Assembly: GCF_001649575.2 (NCBI RefSeq)
Contig: NC_051440.1
Location: forward strand, 15,846,533-15,910,532
Direction of reading: 5' to 3'
Origin: Kryptolebias marmoratus
Taxonomy: Eukaryota > Chordata > Actinopteri > Cyprinodontiformes > Rivulidae
Length of the DNA: 64,000 nucleotides
Shown here: positions 1 through 11,514 of the stretch, piece after piece
Position numbering within the stretch: the first letter of the stretch is position 1
How the letters are laid out: each line of letters opens with the position of its first letter
Position numbers and translations under genes: made by a program
Notes under the pieces: generated by a model
Seen by the model: the letters and a program-made list of their open reading frames with translations, nothing else
What the model was told of the DNA's origin: nothing
Database searches by the model: none

Positions 1-413
1 AACAGCTACATGTTGTTATTGTGCTTTGTAACATCATTACACATATTATACATATCAGTCTGTATAAACATGTCCGGCTAGTCGCTTGTTCAGTCCCGAA
101 CCGTTTGCTCAAACAACAAAACGGATCACATGTTGTGTTGAGCGTGAAATGTAAAGAGATAAGATCACACAGCATCTGGCGAGACAAACATCAATTACGC
201 ACTCAGGTATGACATAAAATGACAATTTTATGACATGTTAAAGTCAAATGTGCACCAAAAAAACAAATGAGTAATGCTTATAATGAGAACTACCGCATAG
301 TTGTGGGTCAAACGGGCCCACGCGCTTCTGTGTAATTATCCAGTTGCATAGTTGTCACCCGCCGCTGAAAAGCGAGGCCGGACATGAAAGTTTTTGGCCG
401 TGTTTGAGAGTGT

Positions 414-726
414 TCTGTTCTCAAAACATCTCATAAACCACTGGACGGATTTTAAAATAATACTCAGAAAATAATCATTGTACATCTACAACTGATTAAC
501 TTTTAGAGTCAATCTAATTCCGTTGCAGCTAATTGACATTAGCCAACTCAAACATGGCTATAACCCAGTCAATTTCACAGATATTGAGTTAAATTTTGAT
601 GGGGTCGTAGCTGACAATAATTCACAAAATACTGCATGAAATCGCACATATTGTTAGATGATCTTTGTCTAAAACTGGCATTAAATGTCACGGGTGATAT
701 GCATTCCTTCAAGAAATGGTAGCCCT
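414..726 (+). repeat. Dispersed ~290-bp unit repeat, copy 1
   Basis: It reads CATCTCATAAACCACTGGA, then GTACATCTACAACTGATTAA, CAGCTAATTGACATTAGCCAA, ATGGCTATAACCCAGTCAAT and ATTCCTTCAAGAAATG. The same ordered motifs recur at seven other loci in this window. It has no coding capacity. Strand is given relative to this reading direction. Confidence 0.8.
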
Positions 727-3184
727 TTATTAGTTAAAAGTGTTTTTTTTTGCTTCCTTTTGTTTTAAGGTCAGGGGTTTTATTGCAATTCTAAGGGTAA
801 AAAAAAAAGCTGTGATAGAAGGAACAATGAAAACACCAGCTTCAAACTGACAGTTTCAATGACTAAGCATGAACACCAGTAAACCACAGCCTTTAAACCA
901 CTGTCAGGTAGAGTCAATAAGAGTAATTGTCTCACAATATTGTGCTGGAGAATATTGTGTTCCAGTGATTTCTTTTAATCTCATGACACCCACCAAAAGA
1001 CTGTCAGAAACCAACAGTAACTCCCATTACCTGAGGTCTCCCTCTGCAGGAAAAGTCACCCTGCTGCACTACTAAACCTCTGCTTTGGTGGCACAAAGAC
1101 AGCCTACGCACTGTTATTGGACCGGATGGTTTTAATGCTGTGCCTAATTGATGCAACTGCTCCGCTGTGTACGTCCACTGCATCTGTTCTAACAAATGAC
1201 AGCGGAATATTACTAAAACATAGAGTCAGGAACTATTAGTCATTTTGAATTTTTCTCAACGTCGATGACAATGTGTCACACTGTCATCTATTTTGTGACA
1301 AAGCAAATTCAGACAGTTCTGCATTTACTCATTTAGATCTGAACTAACCCACCTCACTTGCTTATCTGACTTGATTTGACCGACAATGAGTGATTCAAAC
1401 AGTTCCTTCAAACAAACGCCTGCAAGGGAATCTGAACAAATACAAAGTCAAGCCTGAGCCAAGACAACAGCCACAAGTTAAGGCTGAGCTTTCAGGGCAT
1501 TTCACCGGGCTTTATCTGAGGTCTGCGCTCATTCTCTATTCAGACTTCTTGCTGGAAATCTTATGTGAACTGAAACCTCTGCATGTTGAAAGCTGTTAGG
1601 TTTCTGTTCATTGTCCTGAATTATTAACGCGGTACGAAAAAAGGGGGGCATTGCATAAGACCTTGTGTTTACGAGTGAAACAGTCCGTTTTCATTTCAAG
1701 TTCGGGGAAAGAAAACACGTGATTGCGCCCAACGTCCCACGTGAGTTAGATTTAAGCCGAAAAGAAATGTGTATGATTGATAAAACTATTTGAGGTGGTT
1801 TGAAGAAAAAAGGGAAAAAAAAAATCTAATTTTCTTAATACAAAACTTGTATCAAATGGATCAAAAAGTTTACTCTAATAGAGGGTGCTGAAAATGTGTT
1901 TCAAAAACCTACAAACCTTTAGTATTGATGATGGGATCTGTGCAGTTTATAGTAATGTTGACCACCAGTTACTTAAATCATCAGTTTTAAGCACAATTTT
2001 CTCACCAGTTGAGAACCAGAGCATGTAATTAGATATAATTATGTGAGTCTGTTGAGAAAAGGAATACAAAATGGAGTGTAGCTGAAAACAAAGCTCAAAG
2101 AAAAGTTGGGACTAGCTGTTGAGTCACTGTTGAGCCAAAGATAAGCACAACAGATGGCTATTTTTTTTTAACAAAAAAATGGAAAATGGTTTGCCAACAA
2201 ATGTTGCCAATTTTGCTCCATGTGGCACTGTGAATGCATGTAAGTGCTCTAAGACAGGACTTTTAAACGAACATCCGACAAACCATCCAAATCCTGCAAT
2301 CAAAGAAGCTATCACAGAACCGAATATAGAGCGTCTCGCTCTGCTTTTACATCGTCTTCTGTGTGGTGGCGACGCGTCACAGAGCAGAGGAGAAATCACA
2401 TGACACATCTTCCATCTGGCCCCTTTGAAACGCCTCGGCTGCGGTCGTCGCTGTAACTCGTGAAAAATCAGAACCGCGTCAGGAATGGTCATCTGACATC
2501 AGGGTCAGCGAGGGTCGTCCTCCGCGTAGTTCCTGCTCTTCTCGCAAGCTCGGTACAAACAACAGCTGCAGCGAGCTCACCCTCTGCCAATCGCTGACGG
2601 CCGCAGGCAGGAACTCTGCCTCGGCCCGTAACCACAGCAAACGGGAGAACCAAACGTGCTCTTGAGACCAAGCTTCGGTGGTCCATATAATCAACGTCTG
2701 ATCAAAACACCTCTAAGAGCTCGACACGTTCGCATGTATGTCCTCATGTGTTGTAACAACATGTTGCTCATTTCTAGAGAACAACAAGCTGAGTCACAGA
2801 CAGAGGAGAAGAGTTGAACTCCACCTGCTTCCACAACTCACAGACCACATTTCAGCCATGACAGCCTGTCCGGTCATTGTGTACCGAGGACTTAGTGGGA
2901 TGACATGGCCTGAATAGCTACAGGGTTGTGCTGGTCTAGGCATCTCACTGACCCTTTTCAGCCTTATAAGGGCTGTCAGGGTTGTGTGTAGGGGTGGTGG
3001 TGGGGACAGCTGCACCTGTCAATAGGAGGGAGAAAAGCGGAGGAGGAACCACTACATAAAGGCGACGAGACTAAATGAGGCAATGAGTTTATCTACCTGC
3101 AGATGTCAGAGGAAGCGCTAATAAAATACAAACAGAGACAAAACTGAAATTCTGTTGAGTCATTTGTCATTTCTCAATCATGCC

Positions 3185-4015
3185 TTAAAAGGAGTAGTTC
3201 AGCTTTTTTTTTTTCTTACCTCAATTAGAAGAAACTAAGTCTAATTCTGATCAGATTGATGAGCTAATCGCTATTTTGAGCAGAGCCAAGACTAAAAAGG
3301 ATAGCTGTAGTCTTAAAACAACTCCAGTCTCAAATATTTCTGAGCGGCTCATGCAAGTCCTTTTTCAGAAACTCTTTGAATGCCATCAGTTTTACATTAC
3401 ACGTTTGTTATTGAATTCCACGGTTATTTTTGAAGCACAAACAGTGGCAGAAGCAGCTAGCTATAGCACAGGGGTGGGCAACCCTGGTCCTGGAGGGCCA
3501 CTATCCTGCATGTTTTCCTCGTTTCTCTGCTCCAACACACCTGATTTGAATCAGTGTGTCATTAACAGGCTTCTGCAGAACATGAAGAGGTGATTTAACC
3601 ACTGAATCAGATGTGTTGGAGCAGAGAAACAAGTAACACATACAGGATAGTGGCTCTCCGGGACCAGGGTTGCCTACCCCTGGTATAGCACTTCAGGTGC
3701 CGCTTTGGGGCACTTCCTGCAGCAATATCATGATAATCCTTCCAGAACAACCGTGTAATGTGAAAATAATGGAGGTGTAAAGATTTATAAAACAGCGTTT
3801 GCATGAACCACCATGACATTTTTACGACTGGAGTAATTTTAAAACAACCCACTTTGGCCTTGGCCTTCCCCTGACTAGCTGTCAGCTCGTCCAGCATGTC
3901 AGAACTAAACTCCATTTCTCCAAACAGAGGTAGCTTAAAAATCAATCTACAACAGTTAAGATATTATTTGCTCATAGCCTTTCCACAGAACCCCACTTCA
4001 AAACTGGCGCTTTAG
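3185..4015. mobile_element. TTAA-ended foldback element, interrupted by an hAT-like MITE
   Basis: The left end reads TTAAAAGGAGTAGTTCAG. The right end, read in reverse, gives TAAAGCGCCAGTTTTGAAG followed by TGGGGTTCTGTGGAAAGG. The two halves are inverted copies of each other: the left arm has ATTACACG and CCACGGTTATT, the right arm CCTTCCAGAACAACCGTGTAAT. Without the inserted 222 bp the element would be about 609 bp. The same family occurs at 11.2, 20.7, 46.2 and 58.7 kb. No coding capacity is visible, so it is nonautonomous. Confidence 0.75.
3469..3682. mobile_element. hAT-like MITE with 8-bp target duplication
   Basis: The element begins CAGGGGTGGGCAACCCTGG and ends in its inverted copy CCAGGGTTGCCTACCCCTG. 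Most of its 214 bp fold back on themselves (CTGCTCCAACACACCTGATT against AATCAGATGTGTTGGAGCAG). It is flanked by CTATAGCA (3461-3468) and GTATAGCA (3683-3690), an 8-bp duplication with one mismatch, as expected for hAT transposition. It sits inside the foldback element, so it inserted later. Confidence 0.85.
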
Positions 4016-4230
4016 TGTGCATTTCATGAATTTCCTCTGTTGAGAGGAAACTTGTGCTCTCTTTGCTTGCAGTGATAATATAATCTCACCAACATGCTAT
4101 CAGTCAGTGATAATGACAGCGATCTCGAAGCAGTCACAAATAGAAACGCATCCATCCAGCCCATGTGCTAAGCAGGAGGCCTATTGGACAGAGCTACAGA
4201 GAGATAATGAATCTCTCTGGGAGGACTTAC

Positions 4231-4290
4231 CCGCTGGGCTGGAGCCCGCACCACTTGGCACTGAAAGGTCTGTGGTATCCAGCATGCCAC
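4231..4290 (-). CDS. mef2a: mef2a 60-bp exon of the transactivation domain (last exon in window)
   Basis: This small exon enters and leaves in phase 1. With the G carried from the previous exon it encodes GGMLDTTDLSVPSGAGSSPA and the first base of the next codon. Human MEF2A has GGMLSTTDLTVPNGAGSSPV at the same place. The acceptor is CTCATTAG|GTGGC (first base 4290) and the donor is GCGG|GTAAGT (last base 4231). The following family segment (GFVNSRASPNLIG-type) is not found leftward in the window, so the gene continues beyond position 1. The missing part includes the p38 docking region, the beta exon, the C-terminal activation segments and the nuclear localisation signal. Confidence 0.95.
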
Positions 4291-5518
4291 CTAATGAGAT
4301 GCACAGAGTGATATGATTAACCATCTGCATCCTTGTGCGAGCTAGCAGAGCATGTGATGGAGATGCTAGACCAGACATGAGAATGTCAAGCAGATCTGTC
4401 TTCACAGCACATGAAAGGGTGTCATCAGTGTCCTCGTGGTGGGGGAATTATAAAATATAGGAATTCAGAGGAGAACCTCCAGCGTATCGTTTGTGATCCG
4501 CATGCTTTTAGAAACGGAGCTGGTGAGTGCGGCAATCCGCCGTAAGGATGCAGCTTCAGCAAGCCATTATTTATGCTCTTAGGAAAGCAGGTGTTCATCT
4601 GAGCTTTAGAACAGTTTACCATATAGATGATTTCTAAAAGATACACTCAAAAAGTAAGCATGTTGTGCGAAATGGAAAGTTTATTCAAGCTTTAAGTTAC
4701 GAGAAAGAGGAAAGAAATGAAAGAAGAATATAAAGCTACTCAGAAAAAAAACAATCATTTAGCAATCCCCCTGCAAATGGGGAGGTGCCAGTCTGTTTTA
4801 ATATGTGGTTAAATTTGAATGGGGAAGTTCACACCTTGTGGCATGTACCTGCATTGTATGCAGTGTAGCTGAATCTTGCCAAAGCCATCTGGACCGACTG
4901 AGTCAGGCCAGCCATACAAGTACAAGTACATCTGAGATCATTTTTCCACAAAGCTGATACAGTTAAAAGGTGTGATGATAAGCATTTTAGAGGGCGAGAA
5001 AAAAAAATATTCCACTCAAACGCTGGTTGATCAGTATCGGTGTGACATGACTTGACATTAAGTCCCTCACATCCGGTGCCATTTTGGCCCAAACTCCAAA
5101 CACGTTTTGCATGAAAGTGTTTCACAAAGAGTTAGATGAGAAGACGGAAACCAAAACAATTTAAGTATGAGGCTGGAGCTAACTGCTAGCCTGTGTAGCT
5201 TGAAATAAATCTGGTTTGCCACACCTCGCTAATTAACGTGGCATATTTCATTTATGACACAAACTGAAATTAAATAGAAATGAGAAGGTTTTCAAGCACT
5301 GCAGAGAACCACATTTGCTCTTTTCCGTTAGTTCCAGTGCTGAGCTACTATTCAGCACATTAATCTTCTCATCTAACTGAGTAAAAAGGTCAATAACTGT
5401 CTGATTTTGGCACAAACAAAGGCAGTATATTAAAAAATACACAACCGAGCAAAAGCAAATGTTGTAAACCACCATCAGCAATTCATCCACCACTTTGACA
5501 AATTGTCTGTCCACTAAC
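4291..5518 (-). other. mef2a: mef2a phase-1 intron
   Basis: This 1.2 kb intron runs from GTTAGT at 5518 to CATTAG ending at 4291. It is unremarkable AT-rich sequence in which I recognise no repeat or further exon. Confidence 0.85.
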
Positions 5519-5741
5519 CTGCACTGCCTGCACTTGTGGGCCTCTGAGAGCCTCCACCGGAGCCAACATTCCTGTGCAGAGAGGCCTGCGGAGGGGACAG
5601 CATCCCACTCTCACTCAGCGAGCCCGTGGCTGCTGCCAGGGCCTGGCTGCTCAGATTCCCTCCTGCCTGGTACATGGCATTAGGATTGGATACTGGCACT
5701 GCCACATGCATGGAGAAGTTCTGCTGAGGCAATGCTGTGGG
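5519..5741 (-). CDS. mef2a: mef2a exon: proximal transactivation region
   Basis: This 223-bp exon enters in phase 0 and leaves in phase 1. It begins PTALPQQNFSMHVAVPV, contains ESGMLSPPQASLHRNV, and ends QRPTSAGSAG with the last glycine codon split. The human counterpart has PPQNFSMSVTVPV, SMLSPPQTTLHRNV and QRPPSTGNAGG, so identity is clear. In an alpha1 transcript it covers residues 132 to about 206, the serine/proline-rich start of the transactivation domain; SP sites such as MLSPP are potential kinase targets. The acceptor is CTCTAG|CCC at 5741 and the donor is GCAG|GTTAGT after 5519. A second AG seven bases downstream (CACAG) would break the frame, so I kept the first. The middle (GGNLSSQALAAATGSLS) is lineage-specific. 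Confidence 0.96.
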
Positions 5742-7080
5742 CTAGAGCAAAGAGACACACAGACACAAATATTTACACACAACACACTCGAAATCCAAGA
5801 TCTGGTGTGTCTGAGGAGCAAGTGGCTGCCGTGGCATCATTGACTGAGAGCTCCTCCTGAGGATTACCTTCATTATTGTAATAAATTCGCAAAAACGTCA
5901 AGAAGACCAGAGTAAAAACATGGCACAAAAATGAATCTGTGACATTGTTAACAGATGGTTTAAAAACATAAAATACTGATACAAAAGTAGAAAATGTGAC
6001 TATTTAATACCCCAGCTCTGAACAAAACTTAAATATTTATTCTGTACATACAAAATCCACCTTCAGTAATACATGGAAAACAACACAAAAGAACATATCA
6101 ATAGAAAATACAAAAACGTGTATATTTGATCACTTTGGCACTGCAGCAGTCAGCACTTCAGAACAGAGAAAAAGTCTTTTTGAGATGTGTTCCCCAGCCC
6201 AACAGAAACCAGAAGTTTGGGAGATTTAAAAACTACAGAAATACCATCTCATTTGCATTTGCTTTCAAAGTGCTGACCGTGCAAAGCCAAAAGTGAAAAC
6301 GAAAGGTGGCATTTAGAGCATTTCATCACAACATCATCCAGTTAGGTGTGGTCATTAGTTTGTTAATGGCAGAGAGGATGGAGGAAAAAAAGCAACTGTT
6401 TAGTAAGAATATGTTATTGCACAATTGTAAAATTTCCACACATGATGTGATAAAAATAAAACAAACAAACTGTAGCATTTTTAAAGGATCATCAGCTTTA
6501 TGAAGGTGTAGGAAGACGCCAGGTAATAATAACCTGCGATATTCTTCTGACATACAAAAAGAGGAACAAGAAACGCGAACAAGAAACAGTCAAAGAAATT
6601 ACTCAGTTATTGTTATTTCCACAGCAGCAGGGCGGAAATCAAACACCCCACACCAAAGAATCTGCAGCTCTTTATAATAAATAATCACACTCCTCGCAAA
6701 GTATTTACTGTGTTCTTATGTGGTAAAATAGTTAGAGCGCTTGAATTTATGGTAACCATACCCTTGATAATAGGGTGTAATCTTTTTAGCAGAAGCATGC
6801 AACATTTCATCTGTTAATGAAAAGAGATTTTATAAGGGCGTGCCAAAATAGCATCTGCAAAACAAATCAACAACAAAAAAAACAAAAAACAAATGGAAAC
6901 CCTTTAAAGGGGCATTAATCATAATGTGGTGTAGCTCGAAGAGAAGTTAACAAAAGGTTGTGGAGGGTAACGTAAGAATAAAAAGTTAAATTAACAAAAA
7001 AGAAAAATCAAAAAAAAAAAAAAGAAGAAAATCCTTTGTGCCACAAAGCCAAGCAAAAACATTGCATTTACAGTACTTAC
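5742..7080 (-). other. mef2a: mef2a intron after the alpha exons
   Basis: This 1.3 kb phase-0 intron is AT-rich. It contains an A-rich tract near 6,965-7,030 and short poly-A runs. It ends in the acceptor GCTCTAG next to 5741. I see no transposon or additional exon in it. Confidence 0.85.
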
Positions 7081-7215
7081 GATTTTATGATTTCTCATCA
7101 TATTATCAAACTCCTCATTAATTTTTTTATACTTTTCTTCTGTGTGAGGAGTGAGGACATATGAGGCATCGGGGTCCGGGCTATCGCAGCCTCTGTGTTC
7201 TTTCTTGTTTAGCGC
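7081..7215 (-). CDS. mef2a: mef2a alternative exon, alpha1-like
   Basis: This 135-bp exon (45 codons, phase 0 both ends) runs from acceptor CCACAG|GCG at 7215 to donor ATC|GTAAGT after 7081. It begins ALNKKEHRGCDSPDPD, continues SYVLTPHTEEKYKKINEEFD and ends NMMRNHKI. This is almost identical to the alpha1 segment of vertebrate MEF2A and is distinct from the alpha1 segments of MEF2C and D, so it gives the strongest evidence for the A paralogue. It follows residue 86 directly in alpha1 transcripts and would encode residues 87-131. Human MEF2A has one more residue (Ala) at the end. It lies downstream of the alpha2-like exon in transcription order. Confidence 0.97.
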
Positions 7216-7283
7216 CTGTGGTGAACATCAACATAAAGACACAAATCAACACAAAATGGCAGGAGACGATAAAAAGTACTTAC
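7216..7283 (-). other. mef2a: 68-bp spacer between the two mef2a alpha exons
   Basis: Only 68 bp separate the alpha2-like donor (GTAAGT from 7283) from the alpha1-like acceptor (CACCACAG ending at 7216). This is near the lower size limit for a spliceable vertebrate intron. Such closeness can by itself block splicing of the two exons to each other. The stretch holds no other feature. Confidence 0.9.
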
Positions 7284-7415
7284 ACCACAGCGCTTGTACA
7301 TTAAATCACTGTCTTCGCCTAGTTTGCCGTAATGGTCATCCATGAGGGGGCTGTGCCCAAAACAGTCATCGGGATCGGGACTAGCACAGTCATTATGGCC
7401 CTTGTTTCTCAATTT
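7284..7415 (-). CDS. mef2a: mef2a alternative exon, alpha2-like
   Basis: This 132-bp exon (44 codons, phase 0 both ends) has acceptor ATTTCAG|AAA at 7415 and donor GGT|GTAAGT after 7284. It starts KLRNKGHNDC, has SPDPDD and GHSP in the middle, and ends GEDSDLMYKRCG. This follows the vertebrate MEF2 alpha2 pattern (LRKKGLNGC, ADDYFEHSP, NEDSDFIFKR). It encodes the region just after the MEF2 domain and is known in the family as one of two mutually exclusive exons; alpha2 forms of MEF2C/D are linked to muscle. It is more diverged than the rest of the gene and has three cysteines (NDC, DDC and KRC). Exclusive use with the neighbouring exon is inferred from family knowledge; both are 3n long, so frame does not enforce it. 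Confidence 0.93.
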
Positions 7416-7515
7416 CTGAAATGAAATTACACAGTTGAGAAGGCACAGTATACAAAATGTGGTGTTTGTTTATTAATTTATTACTGTTTTATCACCTGCA
7501 AGACTGTGCAAAAAT

Positions 7516-7865
7516 TTAAAGGGATAATCTGGGCATTCTCGAAGTGATGTTCTGTCAAATAGTTACCAGTAGTTAGTACCTCATCAGCTGTGACATCAGT
7601 AATGGAGAGCGGGGTATAGAGAAAAGGGGGAAAGTCGTCCTTCGGGCTAGGCTAATGCCAAGCCAAACAAGGGCCAATTCGTTTTTATTGGTTTTCAGGT
7701 TTATAAAACGTCTTTCTTAAAAAAAACGTTTTTGAGAAAAGAGTTGTTCTCCCCTTTTCCTTCATACTCCATGCTTTATGGCTGATGTCATGACAGATAA
7801 GGTACCAACTATTGACAACGATATGACGGGGCATCACTTTAAAAATGACCAGACTATCCCTTTAA
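7516..7865. mobile_element. 350-bp MITE with TTAAAGGGAT-type inverted ends
   Basis: The left end TTAAAGGGATAATCTGG and the right end CCAGACTATCCCTTTAA are inverted copies with few mismatches, and both carry TTAA at the tip. The ends resemble those of the foldback family, but the interior is different. The right-hand part contains poly-A and CGTTTTTGAG-type sequence. It lies about 100 bp upstream, in the direction of mef2a transcription, of the alpha2-like acceptor. Confidence 0.75.
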
Positions 7866-10800
7866 CACTGTTGTGTTCTTAAAGAGATGTCTAATATGAC
7901 CCCCAAACAAAGAAGTAAAACAAACACACAGAGAGAGTCATGAAGAACACAAGTGCTGCAACAGATGGTGCGACCCCCACAGAGGTCTTATCAACATTAT
8001 TGAGGCAGTCAGGGATTGCATGAAGTTACTTAGCCTAAAACCACGGAAGAAACGCAGCAAGCTGTCCAAGACACGTGCAACAGCCCACCAGCACGGCACT
8101 TTGCTCACGACTTCTTTTAAAAGCACACATAAATGATGGCACTTTGAAGTCGCTGCCTCCTCGCTTCGAAACTTGCACCTGAAACATCTGTGCAGTTAAT
8201 CTCGTCCCCTTGCTAACTTTTTTTCCATTCTTTCTTCTTCGTGACTCCCATCTTTACCTGTAGTCTAATTTCCTTTCTTTGTGTTCGTCTTTCATTACGT
8301 TTCAGTTATCATGAGACATCCATCTGGAGGCTGGAGGATCCGGTATGTCATTCAGAATCACTGTCACGTGTGGGATTTTATTAAAGTTAACGCAGCGATC
8401 AGTGTGGTTAGCAAATATGCTCGTTTCAGGATGAACATGAGCAACATAATAAAAAACAAAAAGCTTGGTATTACAGCACAATGAGTCTTTTTTTAACTTT
8501 ACTGGGGAAGAAACATAAAAAAAAAAAACTAAACTAAAAATCCACAATCCTGGACTCCGTTGCTTCCTTTTTCTACAGGCTGTTCTCTGCTCCTCATTAC
8601 AGCTCTGAATAGCAGTGTTAACAAGACTTGCTGACAGCATGTGACAGCTTGTGATATCAAGGAAGTGTACATCCAAACATGATTTATGTGTGGCTCTCAA
8701 GACTCCTCTATCAGGCAGCTGCAGGTCCACAGCAGCGCCCTGCCCTGTCTGCGGGTCGCCTCGGAGGCCTCGTCTCTACAGGAAGGTCACTGACTCCTGT
8801 GGATGCGGGGGGTCAGAGTGTGAGCTGGAGAAGAGGAACCGACACACATTAATGAGACCATACTCTGGTGTTTCTGGTCCTCGTCATCCGGGAAAGTGGA
8901 AAAAGTGTGCGCGTGTGTGTGTGTGACCGGTAGAGAAACAGAAACTGTACGAGCATGTGGCGAGCATGTGGCGAACATGTGCGACGTTTGTATGTTCTGT
9001 GCATGTGTGGGAAGTGGAAGGGGGTGTAGGGGAAGGTGTGTGGGGGTACTGCTACAGCTGCTGCATCCTCTGACAGCAATGTGACAGCGTGCTTAGGTTT
9101 GTGCAGACAATGCGGCTAACCCAGCACACCTCACCACAACCTCAGTATGAGCTGCATTTCCTAAAACGTGCACATTAAAACTCCTGCGTAAATCCGTTGC
9201 TCGTTAAGAACGCGTGATGCGAAATGTCCAACTGCTCATTTTGTCTGTGCTCGTTCGCGAGCGTTCATATTTTTTTTTGAGGAGTGCGCGCTCCGAGGCA
9301 CAATGAACAATCTTAATATGGTGCACACAGAAAGGAAGTTCAGAAAAAACACCCACATAATTGTCCACAATGCCCAGAGTGGAGCAAGAGAAAGAGAGAA
9401 GCCCTCTGGATAATGAATGACCATTGCTGTACCACAGATGCATTACTGTTTGGTGTGGTACAGAGCAGAGGCATTCTTCTCATTCTAAGAAAACGCCTTG
9501 CTGGTTCATTTCCTGTTTACTAAAACAACCCTCTTTAGTTAGGGTCCTGAAAGGGCTGTGTTTACTTGAGTTAAAACTATGCACTTTCACTACCGCCAAG
9601 CCAGAGATCTGATCTCAACCTGCAAATTTAGGCCTCCGACCTGCTCATTATGGGAATATCTTGGTCAGACTGGTCGGGCACGGCTGCGCGAGACGGGCAG
9701 GGCTGCTCTACTTTCACAACAAGCCTGGCCAGCCTTCAGCATGCCGCACCCATTGGCTCGAGCCATTTAGGGAGGTGTTGTAGCTGAGCTGTGAGCGAGC
9801 AGCAAACCAAACGGCAGCACTCAAGGGCAGACAGAACTTAGATCTGTTCTATAATACATGAAGCCAGTCAATACGTTACATATTATCTTTAAAAAGTTAT
9901 TCGAAAGGTGTTGGAAGTCTAGAAAAAGCATCGATGTAATGCTTTACTCGGATGACTTGGCGAGTTTCGGGTGCCTCACAGACGCTTTCAACAGCTTCCA
10001 GTAAACGGATCACTAAATAAGGACAGGGCCAAACAGGTGCCCCTCTTCCAAAACACCTGTCAAGACCTGGCTCCCAGTGCTGGCCAATCACTGGCTACCC
10101 GACAGAGATATGACCATAGCAGGGGGGTTGCCCTGAAGCCCACCCTACGCCACAGAACAATCGCATCCTTCCACGTCAGTGCTGCTCACGCCTCCAGGAA
10201 ACTACAAAATGAAAAGTTTCCTTTTTGTTCACATCATGAAAGCAGCTTTAAAATGCTTTTTAAATGTTGAATCACTCAGTGGGGGTTTGCAGTTGGGAAA
10301 GCACAGCTGACCAGACATGAATGCAGCTGGGATATTAAGTAGCCCGTCTATAAAAGATATGGACTGCTCGTTGCAGGATGAGACAAAGTACAGACAAAAA
10401 AATAAAAATAAAAACTTGGGTCATCTTTTCACATGGGCCTGAGAGTCTCATAAAGACGAGTGGGAACAAGGCCAGATGGTATTTACTCAGAGAAGAGCAA
10501 AACCCGCACTGAGAAATAAATTTTGGCTCTTTTTAATAATAATAATAAAAAAGCTCATATACTGGGCACTATTGTCTGTGAGCGCATCAGTGTGGGTCAA
10601 TCAGTTTGCTGACATGATGCTTCAACTTTCTATTGCAGGAGGCCTTGGAGCTTTCTTGTCCAGAAGAAAACATCCATCTCGCGTCTCCATTTGAGCCCTG
10701 GTTATTAACCTTGCTGTTACCATGGGAAACATTCGGCACAGTAATTGCCTCCTCAGGTTTGCAGTTTAGGTTCAGGACAAGAGGCTGCAGAGCAGTGAAA

Positions 10801-11164
10801 GGCAGCCTTGCATTTCATCTAGATTTTACATTTGGATAAATTATTTCTATTACACAGAGAGCTCAACAATTAGGACAGCGTGCGTGTGTCATCTAGTGTT
10901 ACATTTTACACCTTTAATGCTCAATTCAGAACCTTACGTTTACTAGAAATGGGTCTGTGCAATTTCCTGTGTCGCTAGAAAACCAGTTCACTCTGATGTC
11001 CCTGCTCTTCTGTGTCAAGAGAGTTTTGTGTGTTTCACTTATTCATGTACTATACGATATGGCACATGAATAAAAGGCGCGGTGACTTTAGAGCCGAGGT
11101 TCAAATCTATGGAGGAGAAAAAAAGGACACGGAGAGGCTTTTCCAGCATGTCTGCAAAAAAGAT

Positions 11165-11350
11165 ATATTTAGAGAAAAAAATTCAGATCTCTTGAAGAGA
11201 GGGGTTCTGAGGATAGGTTATGAACAATTAATATCTTGTTGCAGAAAGCTTATTTTCAGACTAGCCATTAGCTTGTAAATTTGGACAGAATTAAACTTTA
11301 TTTCTCCAAGCTGAGGTCATTCAAAGAGATATTTACAACAGACGATAAAT
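11165..11350. mobile_element. Deleted copy of the foldback element
   Basis: The left arm (ATTCAGATCT, GGGGTTCTGAGGATAGGTTATGAACAATTAATATC) and the right arm (AATTAAACTTTATTTCTCC, GAGGTCATTCAAAGAGATAT, TACAACAG) are joined directly, with the centre and the right tip missing. Similarity to the 20.7 and 46.2 kb copies is clear by eye. Confidence 0.6.
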
Positions 11351-11514
11351 GTTCCCAACGTTTCCAAATCTCGTCCCGTTTCCTCATCTCTGATTTAAGC
11401 TTTCTCCATGGCAAAACAACCTGTAGTGATGTAAAGTGGTGTATACCATTAATATTTTATCCATCCAGTGTTTCTTCCAGCCTACTCTTAAGTACAAAGA
11501 AGCTATATTTTAAC

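Larger units (their letters stand above)
1..4230 (-). other. mef2a: mef2a intron, 5' part (continues beyond the window)
   Basis: This sequence starts at the GTAAGTCC donor at 4230 and runs off the left edge. It contains a unit-repeat copy at 0.4-0.7 kb and a composite foldback/MITE insertion at 3.2-4.0 kb. A GC-richer stretch at 2,400-2,700 has no MEF2-like frame. The rest shows nothing I can name. Confidence 0.75.

Noticed and set aside
2124..2694. GC-richer stretch with frames on both strands, considered as the missing downstream mef2a exon
   Set aside because: No NSRASPN-type or later MEF2A segment appears in any frame; phase-1 acceptor plus family sequence could not be found in 1-4230.
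5728..5737. Alternative acceptor CACAG seven bases inside the 223-bp exon
   Set aside because: Using it would shift the frame relative to the phase-0 alpha exons; CTCTAG|CCC keeps the known protein.
8302..8730. 142-codon minus-strand frame
   Set aside because: Contains poly-Phe from an A-rich tract and resembles nothing known; no splice context.
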